Assembly (NCBI GenBank): GCA_014359685.1
Contig: JACIYY010000097.1
Span: 1-8,603, forward strand
Source of the DNA: Porphyrobacter sp.
GTDB lineage: Bacteria; Pseudomonadota; Alphaproteobacteria; Sphingomonadales; Sphingomonadaceae
Length of the DNA stretch: 8,603 nt
Reading direction: 5' to 3'
The notes under the pieces are model-generated. The model made no database searches and was not told the DNA's origin. It worked only from the letters and a program-made list of their open reading frames with translations. Made by a program: the position numbers and the translations under genes. Positions 6,582-8,603 of this stretch are shown piece by piece (position 1 is the stretch's first letter; each line of letters opens with the position of its first letter).

Positions 6582-6617
6582 CCGAAGCGCGCGTTCGAGC
6601 CGTTATCCCCAGCCGAT

Positions 6618-6630
6618 CCCCGGCCCGGGG
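6618..6630. other. short GC-rich palindrome after fabG
   Basis: CCCC (6618-6621) and GGGG (6627-6630) flank GGCCC, giving a 13-bp near-palindrome in the 154-bp fabG-dnaN gap. A 4-bp stem without a T-run is not convincing as a terminator. Nothing else in 6582-6635 stands out. Confidence 0.2.
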
Positions 6631-6639
6631 CATTGCGTC

Positions 6640-6667
6640 TTGCCGCTGCCGGACCTCGCGCTAAGGG
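6640..6667 (+). promoter_or_regulatory. candidate dnaN promoter
   Basis: TTGCCG (6640-6645), 16 bp, TAAGGG (6662-6667) is a weak sigma-70-like arrangement about 70 bp before dnaN. The -10 box GCTAAGGGT resembles GTTAGGGT in front of the LD-carboxypeptidase gene, which may reflect a shared lineage-specific promoter form. Tentative. Confidence 0.3.
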
Positions 6668-6674
6668 TGGAAGA

Positions 6675-6693
6675 CCAGCGATACGGGCGCTGG
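6675..6693. promoter_or_regulatory. inverted repeat in the dnaN upstream region
   Basis: CCAGCG (6675-6680) and CGCTGG (6688-6693) are perfect inverted repeats around ATACGGG. They lie about 42 bp before the dnaN ATG and just after the candidate -10 box, so they could be a leader hairpin or a binding site for a dimeric regulator. There is no T-run after it. Similar 6-bp repeats arise by chance in GC-rich DNA. Confidence 0.25.
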
Positions 6694-6735
6694 CGGTGCA
6701 GGGTGTGTGCCGGAGTGGAAGGGGTTTGAGCTGCC

Positions 6736-7869
6736 ATGAAGGCCACAATCGAACGCGCGAAGCTGCTGCGTTGCCTGTCCCATGTGCAATCGGTGGTGGA
6801 ACGCCGCAACACGATCCCGATCCTGTCCAACGTCCTGATCGAGGCGGCGGCCGACGGGCGGGTGCGGATCATGGCCACCGATCTCGACCTGCAGGTGGTC
6901 GAGAGCCTGCAGGCCGTCACCGTCGACAGCCCCGGGGCGATCACGGTGTCGGCGCATCTGCTGTTCGATATCGCCCGCAAGCTGCCCGACGGCGCGCAGG
7001 TCAGCCTGGAGACCACCGATAACCGCATGGCGGTGAAGGCCGGGCGCAGCCGCTTCCATTTGCCGACCCTGCCGCGCGACGATTTCCCGACCCTGGTCGA
7101 AGGCGACCTGCCGACCGCGTTCGAGCTGCCGGCGCGTGTGCTGGCGGAGCTGATCGACCGCACCCGCTTCGCCATCTCCACCGAGGAGACGCGCTATTAC
7201 CTCAACGGCATCTTCCTCCACGTCTCCGAGGACGATGCCGCTGGCCCGCTGCTGCGCGCCGCCGCCACCGACGGCCACCGCCTCGCCCGCTACACGCTGC
7301 GCCGGCCCGATGGCGCCGAAGGGATGCCCGACGTGATCGTGCCGCGCAAGGCGGTGGCGGAGCTGCGCAAGCTGCTCGAAGAATCGCTCGACGGCAATGT
7401 CGCGATCGACCTGTCGCCCAGCAAGATCCGCTTCACCCTGGGCGGGGAGGGCGGGGTGGTGCTGACCAGCAAGCTGATCGACGGCACCTTCCCCGATTAC
7501 AGCCGGGTGATCCCGACCGGCAACGACAAGCTGCTCAAGCTCGACCCGAAGAGCTTTTACGAGGGCGTGGACCGGGTGGCGACGATCGCCACCGAAAAGA
7601 CCCGCGCGGTCAAGATGGGGGTGGAGGCGGACAAGGTGACATTGTCGGTGACCAGCCCCGACAACGGCACCGCCGCCGAAGAGGTGCCCGCCAGCTACGA
7701 TTCGGCCGGGCTGGAGATCGGCTTCAACGCCAATTACCTGAAGGACATTCTCGGCCAGATCGACGGCGACAGTGTCGAACTCCACCTTGCCGACCCCGGC
7801 GCCCCGACCCTGATCCGCCAGGACGGCGCGAGCGCTGCACTCTATGTGCTGATGCCGATGCGGGTTTAG
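6736..7869 (+). CDS. dnaN: DNA polymerase III beta subunit (sliding clamp)
   Basis: The beta clamp forms a dimeric ring on DNA that holds replicative and repair polymerases. The 377-residue product has three clamp domains of about equal size (roughly 1-120, 128-255, 256-377). Familiar stretches are ERRNTIPILSNVL (22-34), ATDLDLQV (47-54), LPRDDFP (112-118), ATDGHRLA (177-184), LIDGTFPDYSRVIP (247-260) and the C-terminal YVLMPMRV (370-377), which lines the peptide-binding cleft. The length is normal. The ribosome-binding site is weak: GAG lies 5 nt before the ATG, with GGAAGGGG farther upstream. dnaA and recF, its usual partners in many bacteria, are not adjacent; an Mrr-type gene starts 8 bp after the stop codon instead. 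Confidence 0.97.
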   Translation: MKATIERAKLLRCLSHVQSVVERRNTIPILSNVLIEAAADGRVRIMATDLDLQVVESLQAVTVDSPGAITVSAHLLFDIARKLPDGAQVSLETTDNRMAVKAGRSRFHLPTLPRDDFPTLVEGDLPTAFELPARVLAELIDRTRFAISTEETRYYLNGIFLHVSEDDAAGPLLRAAATDGHRLARYTLRRPDGAEGMPDVIVPRKAVAELRKLLEESLDGNVAIDLSPSKIRFTLGGEGGVVLTSKLIDGTFPDYSRVIPTGNDKLLKLDPKSFYEGVDRVATIATEKTRAVKMGVEADKVTLSVTSPDNGTAAEEVPASYDSAGLEIGFNANYLKDILGQIDGDSVELHLADPGAPTLIRQDGASAALYVLMPMRV

Positions 7870-7877
7870 AGGCGAGC

Positions 7878-8603
7878 GTGAGTGACGCGGCCGGCCCTTC
7901 GCCTGCGGCCATTCCCGATTTCCAGTCGTTGATGCTGCCGGTGCTTGAGGAAGCGGCGCGTGGCGAGGTCCGCATCGGCGAGACAATCGAGCGTTTGGCG
8001 AACCGCTTTGCGCTCTCTGCTGAGCAGCGAGCCGAACTACTCCCGTCAAAGCGCCAAACGACCTTTGCCAATCGGGTGCACTGGGCCAAGAGCTATCTTG
8101 GCAAGGCAGGACTCATCAGACTGACAAACGAGCGCATTTTGAAATCACCCCGCTTGGGAAGCAAGTGCTTGCGGATCCCCCTGCGAGAATAGACATTTCT
8201 TACTTGAGGAAGTTTCCGGATTTTCTGGCGTTTCGCGAAGTGTCGCCTGCGAATGACTCTGCCGACGATGGTGTTCAGCACAGCGACCTCACCCCTGACG
8301 AGCAGATGCGCCAGGCTCGTGATCGTATCGAGGCCGACCTTGCTCAGGACATTCTGACCAAAATTGGCAACGCCCCGCCAGAGTTTTTCGAAAAGGTCGT
8401 CGTGAAGCTGTTGACCGCAATGGGCTATGGGGGTTCGGTGAGTGACGCCGGTCGCGCCCTTGGCCGATCTGGCGACGGCGGCGTGGATGGCGTGATCGAC
8501 GAGGATGCTCTCGGCCTCGATCGTATCTATGTTCAAGCGAAGCGATATCGGGAAGATAACCCCGTAGGCCCCGGAGCGGTGCGCGACTTCTTTGGCGCGC
8601 TCG
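7878..8603 (+). pseudogene. mrr: Mrr-type restriction endonuclease, frameshifted and cut by the window edge
   Basis: Mrr enzymes are type IV restriction nucleases that cut modified foreign DNA. Translation starts at GTG 7878 with AGAGG (7868-7872) 5 nt upstream, overlapping the dnaN stop. Codons 1-83 encode the Mrr N-terminal winged-helix domain (IPDFQSLMLPVLEEAA, AELLPSKRQTTFANRVHWAK). This frame then diverges and stops with TAG at 8190-8192. From about 8129 the frame one base back continues the family sequence without a stop to the window end: HFEITPLGKQVL, then the catalytic domain with FFEKVVVKLLTAMGYGG, GRSGDGGVDGVI (Asp at 8486-8488) and IYVQAKRY (Gln 8534, Lys 8540), the PD-(D/E)xK core. 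About 242 of roughly 300 residues are visible. As it stands only a 104-residue product lacking the nuclease domain would be made. A/T content rises after codon 40 or so, suggesting acquired DNA. A sequencing error is possible. Confidence 0.87.
8126..8131 (+). other. frameshift site in mrr
   Basis: The sequence CTGACAAACGAGCG contains a three-base A-run (8126-8128). With one more A it would read L-T-K-R-A-H-F-E-I-T, which is what the Mrr family shows at this point. The observed sequence is therefore best explained as loss of one A from an AAAA run, by mutation or by a base-calling error. It does not look like a standard slippery heptamer, so programmed frameshifting is unlikely. Confidence 0.8.

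Noticed and set aside
6661..8049. 462-codon open frame on the minus strand across dnaN
   Set aside because: Antisense to dnaN, with no domain resemblance and composition typical of a shadow.
8118..8135. Programmed -1 frameshift producing full-length Mrr
   Set aside because: The direction is right, but ACA AAC GAG is not a slippery heptamer: the first tRNA could not re-pair after slipping. I also saw no clear downstream stem-loop or pseudoknot. A one-base deletion or sequencing error is simpler.
8093..8536. 147-codon minus-strand frame across the second half of mrr
   Set aside because: The plus strand gives a strong Mrr catalytic domain here, so this frame is a shadow. It hides the frameshifted continuation, because that frame has no early start codon.

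Overview
The window looks like chromosomal DNA from a high-GC alphaproteobacterium, most likely a sphingomonad (Sphingomonadales). The evidence is the strong G/C preference at third codon positions, the long spurious antisense frames this creates, the sphingomonad-like FabG sequence, and rpsF-rpsR-rplI lying close to fabD-fabG as is common in alphaproteobacteria. The order assignment is inference from familiarity with these proteins, not a database result.

Layout, left to right. Positions 1-179 (+) hold the C-terminus of an alpha/beta hydrolase. It converges on a hemerythrin-domain protein at 208-765 (-). A good intrinsic terminator at 919-955 separates that gene from the ribosomal protein operon rpsF (S6, 1841-2239), rpsR (S18, 1617-1841) and rplI (L9, 990-1604), all on the minus strand. 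rpsF has a candidate promoter and a leader of about 120 nt with several hairpins. Upstream of it on the same strand is a MurC/Mpl-type Mur ligase paralogue (2414-3838). This is divergent, across 59 bp, from an S66-family LD-carboxypeptidase (3898-4719, +). Then follow fabD (4755-5711), fabG (5823-6581) and dnaN (6736-7869), all on the plus strand. The last gene, starting 8 bp after dnaN, is an Mrr-type restriction endonuclease with a GTG start. Its reading frame breaks at about 8126-8131 and it runs off the right edge.

How the genes relate. Translation (S6, S18, L9), fatty-acid synthesis (malonyl transfer by FabD, beta-ketoacyl-ACP reduction by FabG) and replication (beta clamp) are core functions. 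The ligase and carboxypeptidase make a plausible peptidoglycan-recycling pair: an LD-carboxypeptidase trims the tetrapeptide to the tripeptide, and an Mpl-type ligase can reattach peptide to UDP-MurNAc. The ligase's true substrate cannot be decided from the sequence.

Most of the window is ordinary housekeeping DNA. The points most worth a second look are the one-nucleotide frameshift that splits an otherwise well conserved Mrr endonuclease in an A-run, the translational coupling of that defence gene to dnaN, the divergent Mur-ligase/LD-carboxypeptidase pair with unusual ligase motifs, and an Asn-to-Asp change in the FabG catalytic tetrad. I saw no tRNA, rRNA, CRISPR array, insertion sequence or attachment site, and no gene-free stretch above 300 bp.
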